Assembly: GCF_016722895.1 (NCBI RefSeq)
Contig: NZ_JAEQNA010000008.1
Span: 62,001 to 126,000 of the forward strand
Direction: 5' to 3'
Length of the DNA stretch: 64,000 bases
Origin: Ramlibacter aurantiacus
GTDB taxonomy: Bacteria; Pseudomonadota; Gammaproteobacteria; Burkholderiales; Burkholderiaceae_C
Made by a program: the position numbers and the translations under genes. Below are positions 57,719 to 64,000 of the stretch, piece by piece; the first letter of the stretch is position 1, and each line of letters opens with the position of its first letter. The notes under the pieces are model-generated. The model did no database searches. It had not been told where the DNA came from and worked only from the letters and a program-made list of their open reading frames with translations.

Positions 57719-58705
57719 TCAAGACAAGGTCGCCACTGCGCTGCTGATCGCGGCTCCCATCACACCTGGCGCCAGTGCATAGGTGCCCGCCCGCTGATTC
57801 GTTTTCACGAGCGCCTTGTAGGCCCGCAGCGGTCCCTCGTAACGCTCGTTCCCCTTGTGCTGCGCCTTCACTTTGAAGACATCGATCGGCTTGTCGCTCG
57901 CGAGCCCAGCGCGGGACATGACGAGGTGCGCTTCTTGCGACTGGCCGCCAAACTCCCACAGCGCCTTGAGCACCGCGGCTTGTGCTTCGCTGAGTTCGAT
58001 GGAAGCGCCCTCGCCCTGCAGCCGGACCCAACGGAAGTCAGCTGAGAACGGGCCGTAAACCGGATCTGCCGAAGCGATCGCCTCGTCACCGCGTGACGTG
58101 TCGGCGTCGATGAAACTGACGTTGCCGCCATACAAGGTGAATCGCTCCTCCATCGGCAACCAGCGGGCAGCACCGGCGACAGGATCGTCATCGCCCTCGC
58201 GCAGCCGCTTCGGCGTAATCAGCCACAGCACCGTCTCGCCTCGGCCGCGCGCCAGTACCGACGGTTGCTGTAGCAGCAGATCGAGTCGCCGCGCCAGCAG
58301 CACCGCTGTCCGCTGGTGCAGGCCGATACGCCAGACGCCCGCGGTGATCCGAACCACCTCCTGATGGGTGGGAACGCTGAACGCGGCGCGTAGCTTCCGA
58401 ATCAGCCATTCCTCATCCACCACCCACGCCTTCAGGTCGCGCGCCGCGACGGCGACGGGCCCACACTCCGGGCATTGCATTCGCAGTGCCGCCTTGTCGC
58501 GAAAGATCGGCGCGGTGTGCAATCCGCAGTGGCCGCACAGCGCAAACTGCTGGTTCACCGCGACGGGCTTGACCGCCTTGAGTTCGACGAGATGCTCGTG
58601 CGCTGTCCTCTGCACGGGCGGGATCGCGTCGTCAAACCAGTGATGGCCGCTTTGCCAGCGTTGGCAGACGAGTTCCCACGCCGCGGCATTGCGCGACAGA
58701 TTCAT
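57719..58705 (-). CDS. Unrecognised zinc-ribbon/winged-helix protein, second gene of a two-gene operon
   Basis: The 328-residue protein has an N-terminal helical part (AAAWELVCQRWQSGHHWFDD) and a zinc ribbon (CGHCGLH and CPEC about 20 residues on). A middle region is VWRIGLHQRTAVLLARRLDLLL, and the C-terminal 100 residues resemble a winged helix (IELSEAQAAVLKALWEFGGQSQEAHLVMSR...YRAYKALVK). Its ATG overlaps the 412-residue gene's stop by four bases (ATGA). No named family was recognised. Whether it is a sensor, regulator or nuclease accessory cannot be told. Confidence 0.7.
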   Translation of the reverse strand: MNLSRNAAAWELVCQRWQSGHHWFDDAIPPVQRTAHEHLVELKAVKPVAVNQQFALCGHCGLHTAPIFRDKAALRMQCPECGPVAVAARDLKAWVVDEEWLIRKLRAAFSVPTHQEVVRITAGVWRIGLHQRTAVLLARRLDLLLQQPSVLARGRGETVLWLITPKRLREGDDDPVAGAARWLPMEERFTLYGGNVSFIDADTSRGDEAIASADPVYGPFSADFRWVRLQGEGASIELSEAQAAVLKALWEFGGQSQEAHLVMSRAGLASDKPIDVFKVKAQHKGNERYEGPLRAYKALVKTNQRAGTYALAPGVMGAAISSAVATLS

Positions 58706-59940
58706 TCGACGGCGACACCCACCAGTTCCACAGGCGCCACCACCTGCGGCGACAGGCGCTGCTGCGGCTGCATGATGCCGAGCTCAATCAGATAGCCCTC
58801 GAGCTGTGCGCGCAACTTCTCGTCGTACTTGTGCAGGTTCAACCGCCCGCGCCGCGTGACCTCCACCGCGATGACCTTGCCACGGCTGCGCCCTGCCTCG
58901 GGCGGGTAGTACAGGTTGATCCGGGCGGCTTGGATCTCCCAACCTCGCTGCAGCGGATTGTCCGAAGGGAAGTGATCGGCGGCGAGCTCCGTGACGCAGG
59001 CGTGGTCGGCGGACGCCATCGCGGTGAGCTCCACCTTGAAACTGCGGTCCGGCGCCAGCATCGTCAGGCTCTTCACCTGCAGGGTCAGAAAGCCATCGTC
59101 CAACGCCTGCGGCACCTGAAACCCGAGACGCAGCCCCGTCAAATCCAGTGTCGGCTGCTTGATCCGCTCGGCATGCACCTGGTCGACTCCAAGCAGGTGG
59201 ATCGCGAAGGCATCGACCAGCATCTGCTGGTACTTGGCACCGCCCTTAATGACGGTGCGCACTACGCCAGTCGTTTCGGAATACTCCAGAACCATGTGGA
59301 TGGTGGGACTGCCGACGCGCCGCTGCAGCTCGGTGCCGTCGAACTCGACCCGCTGCGTGGCCAGATCCTTCGCGTGCACGCTCAGGAGCTGGGTGCCACT
59401 CGCGCGGTCCATCAGGTGGGCGATGCACACCTCGCCGCAGCCCAACTCCTGCTGGTAGAACGCCTTGATCGCAGCACAGAAGTCGGCGAGCGATTCGGCA
59501 TCGCGACGCACCGGAAGCTGCACGCCCACATCATGCTGCTGCGCCTGCGGGATGTACTGGTCGGCGTACTCGATGTCGCCGGCCTGCTCGAACAGCAACG
59601 GCTGGTGCACGAACATCCAGAAAGCCCGGTGCATGTCGCTGCGGCACTGAATGAGCGCCAGCAGCACGGCGCTGTCCGCGCGCGCCGCCTGGAAAAGCGC
59701 CTGCTTGCCGGATTGCCCTGACAGCTGCGCGCTGGTGTGCAGGCCGGCGGCGATGCGGTCGCGCACGCCCTGATCCGGGCAGGCCTGGATGGCCGCGATC
59801 AGCCGCTTGGTGCAGGCCGCGTCGTCGCTCCAGGCGAAGCCCTCCGGCAACGGCAAGCCCGCGCGCGTGAGAAAGGTCGTGAGGGTCTCGTCTACGGGGA
59901 GGCCGAGCAGGATGTCGGGGTAGGAAAGCGGCTTCAGCAC
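58702..59940 (-). CDS. Unrecognised 412-residue protein, first gene of the two-gene operon
   Basis: The GTG start at 59940 follows AAAGGAG. The protein (VLKPLSYPDILLGLPVDETLTTFL...) is mixed alpha/beta. Its middle region (YIPQAQQHDVGVQLPVRRDAESLADFCAAIKAFYQQ, then GSPTIHMVLEYSETTGVVRTVIKGGAKYQQMLVDAF) has two repeated-looking beta-sheet blocks, and a C-terminal region has RRGRLNLHKYDEKLRAQLEGYL. No catalytic signature was recognised. A perfect LexA-type box 47 bases upstream of the start suggests DNA-damage induction. The pair is cargo of the recombinase region and a candidate defence or SOS effector system. Confidence 0.7.
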   Translation of the reverse strand: MLKPLSYPDILLGLPVDETLTTFLTRAGLPLPEGFAWSDDAACTKRLIAAIQACPDQGVRDRIAAGLHTSAQLSGQSGKQALFQAARADSAVLLALIQCRSDMHRAFWMFVHQPLLFEQAGDIEYADQYIPQAQQHDVGVQLPVRRDAESLADFCAAIKAFYQQELGCGEVCIAHLMDRASGTQLLSVHAKDLATQRVEFDGTELQRRVGSPTIHMVLEYSETTGVVRTVIKGGAKYQQMLVDAFAIHLLGVDQVHAERIKQPTLDLTGLRLGFQVPQALDDGFLTLQVKSLTMLAPDRSFKVELTAMASADHACVTELAADHFPSDNPLQRGWEIQAARINLYYPPEAGRSRGKVIAVEVTRRGRLNLHKYDEKLRAQLEGYLIELGIMQPQQRLSPQVVAPVELVGVAVE

Positions 59941-59986
59941 GGGAGTCTCCTTTGTGGTCGTGCGGGTTTCTTTCGATGTGGTTCGA

Positions 59987-60006
59987 TACTGGTTATTTAT
60001 CCAGTA
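59987..60006. promoter_or_regulatory. LexA-type SOS box between the two divergent operons
   Basis: TACTG-N10-CAGTA (59987-60006) is the exact 20-bp LexA pattern and lies within a perfect ATACTGG...CCAGTAT repeat. It could serve the leftward two-gene operon, the rightward recombinase operon, or both. Rightward, TTCGAT (59982-59987), a 17-base spacer and TATTCT (60005-60010) overlap it. Confidence 0.75.
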
Positions 60007-60152
60007 TTCTACGGCTAACCCTACCGTTCGCCACCACCTCCGCGCCAGCCCTGTTTGCCGCGCGGTGCGCCGCGCATGGCCGCCAAAACAAGTTACTCCG
60101 ACCGGGGTCGGCTTCTAGCATCGACGGCGTTTTTCACCAGGAACGCCACCCC

Positions 60153-60377
60153 ATGACAGATATCGAATCTCCCTCTGCCGCCCGCCGACCAGCGGCCGAG
60201 GTGTTGCCCCGGCACCCGCAACGGGAGATCGCCGAATTGCTCGCCGCTGCCATCCTGCGCATGCGCGCCAGGAAAGAGCCGGGCGTGCCCGCCACGGACA
60301 GCGAAGTTAGTGTTGGCTTTCCTGGCGACCAGCGCCTGAATGCGAACCCCGTCTACACACAAGGAGTTCGGATTTGA
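60153..60377 (+). CDS. Small protein of the serine-recombinase module
   Basis: The 74-residue protein (MTDIESPSAARRPAAEVLPRHPQREIAELLAAAILRMRARK...) has one amphipathic helix in its middle and ends NANPVYTQGVRI. Similar small genes precede DUF2924 and serine recombinase genes on mobile elements. The stop overlaps the DUF2924 TTG start (TTGA). The function is unknown. Confidence 0.65.
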   Translation: MTDIESPSAARRPAAEVLPRHPQREIAELLAAAILRMRARKEPGVPATDSEVSVGFPGDQRLNANPVYTQGVRI

Positions 60378-60838
60378 CGACGCAACACGCCACGGTGGTC
60401 GCGCAGATGGCGCAGCTGCCGCACCTGCCGATGTCGCGCCTGTGGGCGCTCTGGGACGCGCTGTTCGACCAGCGGCCCGGCCATCACCACCGCACCTACC
60501 TGGAAAGCCGCATCGCTTACAAGCTGCAGGAGCGCGCCTTCGGCGGCCTGCCCGTCCACGTGCGCCGCAAGCTGGAGCTGATTGGCAAGACCGGCGAGGT
60601 GCCGAACCACAAGCGCCGTGCCGACGTGGGGCTGGTGCCCGGGACCACCCTGGTGCGCGAGTTCAACGGCATCACCTATCGCGTGCAGGTGCTGGAGGAC
60701 GGCCGCTTCGAGCTGGAAGGCCGCCCGTTCAAGAGCCTGTCCGCGGTGGCGCGGGCGATCACCGGCTCGGTGTACTCCGGTCCGGTCTTCTTCGGCCTGA
60801 AGCCGACCAGCCGCGAAAGAAAGGCAGCCCAGGCATGA
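60374..60838 (+). CDS. DUF2924-family protein
   Basis: The 154-residue protein carries the DUF2924 domain: MSRLWALWDALFDQRPGHHHRTYLESRIAYKLQERAFGGL, then PGTTLVREFNGITYRVQVLEDGRFELEGRPFKSLSAVARAITG and SGPVFFGL. DUF2924 proteins accompany large serine recombinases and are thought to help recombination. The start is TTG 60374 with AAGGAG upstream, and the stop overlaps the recombinase ATG. Confidence 0.92.
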   Translation: MTTQHATVVAQMAQLPHLPMSRLWALWDALFDQRPGHHHRTYLESRIAYKLQERAFGGLPVHVRRKLELIGKTGEVPNHKRRADVGLVPGTTLVREFNGITYRVQVLEDGRFELEGRPFKSLSAVARAITGSVYSGPVFFGLKPTSRERKAAQA

Positions 60839-62256
60839 AGGCGGAAACCCCACGCACGCCCGCACTCACGCCGAAGAAGCGCTGCGCCATCTACACCCGC
60901 AAGTCCACCGACGAAGGCCTGGACCAGGAGTACAACAGCCTGGAGGCGCAGCGCGATTCCGCCTTGGCCTTCATCAGCAGCCAGCGGCATGAGGGCTGGC
61001 TCGCGATCGACGACGGCTACGACGACGGCGGATTCTCCGGCGGCAACATCAACCGCCCCTCGCTCAAGCGCCTGCTGGCCGACGTCGAGGACGGCTGCAT
61101 CGACGTGGTGGTGGTCTACAAGATCGACCGGCTGTCCCGGTCCCTGGCGGACTTCGCCAAGATCATCGACCTGTTCGACCGGCACGGCGTCACCTTCGTG
61201 TCGGTCACGCAGCAGTTCAATACGACCACCAGCATGGGGCGGCTGACGCTGAACATCCTGCTGTCATTCGCGCAGTTCGAGCGTGAGGTGACCGGCGAGC
61301 GAATCCGCGACAAGATCGCCGCCAGCAAGGCCAAGGGGATGTGGATGGGCGGCACGCCGCCACTGGGGTATGACGTCCGCGACCGGAAGCTGGTCGTCAA
61401 TGAGCGGGAGGCGGCGCTGGTGCGAGACATCTTTGCGCGCTACGCCGAGACCGGCTCGGCGGCGCAGCTGGTGCGGGAGCTGCAGATCGAGGGCCACACG
61501 ACCAAGGTGTGGGTGGCGCAGAACGGCCGCCGGCATGAGGGCAAGGTGATCGATCAGCAGTGCCTGTTCACCATGCTGCGCAACCGTCTGTACCTGGGCG
61601 AGATGACGCACAAGGGGCAGACCTTCCCCGGCCAGCACGAGCCAATCGTCAGCCAGGAGCTCTGGGCGGCGGTGCAGGCGGTGGTCGACGAGCGCAAGCG
61701 CGGTCCGCGCACGCAGTACAAGAAGGAACCAGCGCTGCTCACCGGGCTGCTGTACGCACCGGACGGTCAGCGGATGCTGCCGACCTTCACGCAGAAAAAG
61801 AACGGAAAGCGCTACCGGTACTACGTGCCGTATCTGGAGAAGCGGCAGGCCGCCGGCGCCACTCGCGATTCGAGCCGACCCAGCATCGGACCGCTGCCTG
61901 CACTGGAGATCGAGGCCGCCGTGCTCGCGCAGGTGCACAAGGCGCTGCAGGAGCCGGAGATGATCGTCGGCGTCTGGCAGGCCGGGATGGCGCTGCGGGA
62001 CAAGCAGGACCTGGACGAGCCCACGGTGCTGGTCGCGATGCGGCAAATGAGCCAAGTCTGGGAAAACCTGTTCCCCATCGAGCAGCACCGGATCATGCGG
62101 CTCCTGGTCGAGCGGGTCCAGCTGCATGAGGACGGGCTCGACATCATCTGGCGCGATGACAGCTGGCAGCGCTTCAGGCGGGAGCTGGAACGACAGGCCT
62201 TCGTGGCGGAGCAGCGCGAGGCCGAATTGGCGGCCCGTGACGAGGAGATGGTCTGA
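60835..62256 (+). CDS. Large serine recombinase
   Basis: The 473-residue protein has the resolvase domain (IYTRKSTDEGLDQEYNSLEAQR with nucleophile Ser24, VVVVYKIDRLSRSLADF, VTQQFNTTTSMGRL), then the recombinase domain (GMWMGGTPPLGYD), a zinc-ribbon-like segment and a C-terminal coiled coil. It cuts and rejoins att-type sites to move the element. ATG 60835 overlaps the DUF2924 stop. Upstream longer frames were rejected as GC-rich shadows. Confidence 0.95.
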   Translation: MKAETPRTPALTPKKRCAIYTRKSTDEGLDQEYNSLEAQRDSALAFISSQRHEGWLAIDDGYDDGGFSGGNINRPSLKRLLADVEDGCIDVVVVYKIDRLSRSLADFAKIIDLFDRHGVTFVSVTQQFNTTTSMGRLTLNILLSFAQFEREVTGERIRDKIAASKAKGMWMGGTPPLGYDVRDRKLVVNEREAALVRDIFARYAETGSAAQLVRELQIEGHTTKVWVAQNGRRHEGKVIDQQCLFTMLRNRLYLGEMTHKGQTFPGQHEPIVSQELWAAVQAVVDERKRGPRTQYKKEPALLTGLLYAPDGQRMLPTFTQKKNGKRYRYYVPYLEKRQAAGATRDSSRPSIGPLPALEIEAAVLAQVHKALQEPEMIVGVWQAGMALRDKQDLDEPTVLVAMRQMSQVWENLFPIEQHRIMRLLVERVQLHEDGLDIIWRDDSWQRFRRELERQAFVAEQREAELAARDEEMV

Positions 62257-62747
62257 TGGGCGATCCGAAGACTCACGGCGAAAAGGCAGCGGCGCGCAGT
62301 GTGGTCATCACGCCATCGGGCAAGTCGCGGCAGTTCGAGAGCGGCGGCCGATCCGTGACCTTCGTGCCGCTGTCCATCAAGCGGCGGCACCGGACGAAGT
62401 TGATTGTGCCGCCTGACGGCGAGACCGGCGCGAAGACCACCACCTCGATAGACCTGCCGCTGGTTCGGACGCTGGGCAAGGCGTTCTACTGGGAGCGGCT
62501 GATCGAGAGCGGCGAGGTCGCCAACGCTACCGAACTGGCGCGACTTTTCAAGCTGGAGGCTGGGTGGGTATCGGAGGTGCTGCGCATGACACTGCTGGCA
62601 CCGGACATCGTTCGCGCCATCCTCGAGGGCCGGCAACCGCGGCATCTGAATCTACATGCGGTGCGGGGAAGGCAGAAGGAGGTGCCTCTGAACTGGCAGG
62701 AGCAGCGGAGGCTGTTTGGGTTTTGCAGCGCTGGCACGCGCTGCTGA
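62256..62747 (+). CDS. HTH partner protein of the serine recombinase
   Basis: The 163-residue protein has TSIDLPLVRTLGKAFYWERLIESGEVANATELARLFKLEAGWVSEVLRMTLLAPDIVRAILEGRQP spread over its middle, a helix-turn-helix with a ParB-like look, and ends with QEQRRLFGF. It regularly follows this class of serine recombinases and may act as a directionality or accessory factor. The ATG overlaps the recombinase stop (TGATG). Confidence 0.82.
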   Translation: MGDPKTHGEKAAARSVVITPSGKSRQFESGGRSVTFVPLSIKRRHRTKLIVPPDGETGAKTTTSIDLPLVRTLGKAFYWERLIESGEVANATELARLFKLEAGWVSEVLRMTLLAPDIVRAILEGRQPRHLNLHAVRGRQKEVPLNWQEQRRLFGFCSAGTRC

Positions 62748-63179
62748 AGTGCCCCAGCCGCACTGGAGCCGAGACTTAGGAGGCCAGTCAATCAGCGAGT
62801 CTGAGCTTCCGCAGCCGTTGACCTATGCAGAGAGATCTTCCGTGAACGCCGGGGTTCTACACGTGCTTGCGGGCTAGCGCGCTGCCGAGGCCGCGCTCTT
62901 GCAGTCAGTACTTCGCCACTTCCATCCCCCCCCCCGAAGCTGTCCACCACGTCATACATGACGTTCTCCGCGGCGAAGCGGCGGTTCATCTCCTCGAAGA
63001 ACTGGCGGGCGGGTTACCTGATCTCGCACCCGCAGCCGCTTCTCGCTGCTGTCCGCGGCTTTCACGGCGACGGAATTGGTATTTGCCGCTGCTCGGGGAC
63101 GCACTGACATTGTCGCGCGGTGAATTCGTGCTGCTGCCCTTTGCCGCCCGCACATCAACGCAACCGTTGGGCCATCGTC

Positions 63180-63341
63180 GCGCAGCAATCTTCACCCCGG
63201 TCGTGCTGCCGAAACCAATGGTGGGCACATCACCTTTGACCGGAAGCACCGCGCGGTCGGTGTAGCCCTCGTGCAGGATGATCCCGACCAGGGCTGCGGC
63301 GGACAGCGTCAGTCCGGCAACCGTCCTGGGGGCCGGGTCAT
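63180..63341 (-). pseudogene. N-terminal fragment of a GH24 phage lysozyme, frameshifted
   Basis: Leftward, a frame reads RTVAGLTLSAAALVGIILHEGY and RAVLPVKGDVPTIGFGSTTG, the start of phage lysozymes including the catalytic Glu. The ATG at 63341 (MTRPPG...) is in a different frame, so one base has been gained or lost in the CCCGGCCCCCAGG tract. The sequence after about 63180 no longer resembles lysozyme. Upstream, AYELLHIWSARAKAFAG up to the stop at 63338 looks like the end of a spanin or related lysis gene. Confidence 0.6.
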
Positions 63342-63429
63342 CGGTGCGTCTCCGGTGACACTACGACGCCGGCGAACGCTTTGGCTCGGGCGCTCCAGAT
63401 GTGCAGCAGTTCGTAGGCGCGTTCAAGCA

Positions 63430-63522
63430 ATGAGTGACCGTGCCCTGGCCCAGCACGAGTACGACGCGCTGGTGAGCTTCTCCTACACGTCGGCAGCCGC
63501 GCACGTTACGCCAGTCCACGTC
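63430..63522 (+). pseudogene. Central lysozyme fragment in opposite orientation
   Basis: Rightward, ALAQHEYDALVSFSYTSAAAHV resembles the QxEYDALVSFxYNxGxxA motif of phage lysozymes. It lies in the opposite orientation to the N-terminal fragment at 63180-63341, so an inversion has scrambled an old lysis module. No C-terminal part follows. Confidence 0.5.
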
Positions 63523-63573
63523 CAACCAAGCAGTATGATCTACGCTGTGCGATCGTGGCAAGGGCAAGCAACG

Positions 63574-63810
63574 ATGAATCAAGATAGAAAATGGCCTCGA
63601 GTAGGCGACAGGCTTATCCACCAGTACCGGAAAAAACCTGGGCATGCTGAAGCAGAGGTGGTTTCTGTAGATAAAAAGAGTGGCGCAATCTCTCTGCGAG
63701 TCGGCGATAAAGTTTATCCCTCGCTGTCTTCTGCGGCACAAGCTTTATCTGGCGCGGCAGCCAATGGCTGGACCTATTGGGGCCTGAAAAAACAACGCCC
63801 TCGGAAATAG
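63574..63810 (+). CDS. Small DUF2924-like protein
   Basis: The 78-residue protein (MNQDRKWPRVGDRLIHQYRKKPGHAEAEVVSVDKKSG...) contains RVGDKVYPSLSSAAQALSGAAANGWTYWGL, a small beta-hairpin and helix with the S-x-x-A-A-x-A-x-x-G-x-x-x-N-G-W pattern seen in DUF2924 and RAMA-like domains. Such domains bind or modify nucleic acids, or accompany recombinases. ATG 63574 follows an AGGG. Codon use and base content are more AT-rich than the neighbours, suggesting separate origin. Confidence 0.7.
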   Translation: MNQDRKWPRVGDRLIHQYRKKPGHAEAEVVSVDKKSGAISLRVGDKVYPSLSSAAQALSGAAANGWTYWGLKKQRPRK

Positions 63811-64000
63811 AATTCTGCAATTTCTCCAGCAGGGAATGGCGCGGACTGAGAAACCACAATTTTAATCATCAGGTTGACAGGACAGCCATCCTTTCCAACT
63901 ACTTTGCACCAGGTTGAGGTGCATGCTTTAAGGGATGGCGTCAGTGAGCTATTATAAAACAAATGCTGTCTATAAATTACTAGAATCTGAACAGACGCAT
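63811..64000. other. AT-richer intergenic end of the window
   Basis: No gene was recognised. It is clearly more AT-rich than the rest of the window and may include the edge of another acquired segment or a promoter region for a gene beyond the window. Confidence 0.3.

Larger units (their letters stand above)
62748..63570. other. Decayed phage sequence downstream of the recombinase operon
   Basis: This stretch holds only fragments: an inverted mosaic of lysozyme pieces (separate entries), a remnant reading MNRRFAAENVMYDVVDSF leftward near 62989, and a tract of ten C residues (62936-62945). No intact gene was found. It looks like the scar of an older prophage. Confidence 0.6.

Noticed and set aside
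60835..62256. The serine recombinase as the missing integrase of the 9-48 kb prophage
   Set aside because: About 12 kb of ordinary chromosomal genes, including mscL, lies between them. The recombinase has its own DUF2924/HTH operon.

Overview
The window looks like chromosome of a high-GC betaproteobacterium of the order Burkholderiales. The basis is codon use, a Bug-type solute-binding protein, a meta-cleavage catabolic cluster and DUF3597/DUF937/DUF4197/DoxX housekeeping genes. No tRNA, rRNA or CRISPR array was seen. Assignments rest on reading the protein sequences; no database search was possible.

1-9.2 kb: aromatic catabolism. The edge of a Rieske ring-hydroxylating dioxygenase gene and a Bug/TctC solute-binding protein run left. 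A divergent MarR regulator leads a rightward operon: class III extradiol dioxygenase, a fused ferredoxin reductase-Rieske ferredoxin, an ACMSD-like amidohydrolase, 2-keto-4-pentenoate hydratase, acylating acetaldehyde dehydrogenase and 4-hydroxy-2-oxovalerate aldolase. Together they describe ring hydroxylation, ring opening, probable decarboxylation of a carboxylated cleavage product, and conversion to pyruvate and acetyl-CoA. A GFA-family protein follows.

9.4-48.5 kb: a lambda-like siphoprophage, almost all leftward. From right to left it has an early/replication module (HTH proteins, AAA ATPase, DUF6511, HNH nuclease, Cas4-like nuclease, primase-helicase, RuvC-like nuclease, DUF6362). Next come accessory rightward genes, a ParB-methyltransferase and rightward cassettes with repeated leaders. 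Then packaging/head genes (small terminase, TerL with a class 3 intein, gpW, portal, S49 protease with nested scaffold, decoration, capsid), tail genes (tube, chaperone with a -1 frameshift site, tape measure, large tip proteins) and lysis genes. No integrase or CI-like repressor is visible.

48.6-57.7 kb: chromosomal genes. These are a GDCCVxC protein, a PsiF-like protein, mscL broken by an IS3-family element, DUF4197, DUF937 and DUF3597 proteins, a YpfH-like esterase, YgiD, DoxX, an F420-reductase-like dinucleotide-binding protein and a divergent LysR regulator.

57.7-64 kb: a second mobile region. A leftward two-gene operon of unrecognised proteins lies back to back with a rightward serine-recombinase operon (small protein, DUF2924, large serine recombinase, HTH partner). 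The spacer between them carries a perfect 20-bp LexA-type SOS box. Decayed phage lysis genes and one small ORF follow, then AT-richer sequence without a recognisable gene. The SOS-box two-gene operon, the repeated-leader cassettes and the TerL intein are the most interesting items.
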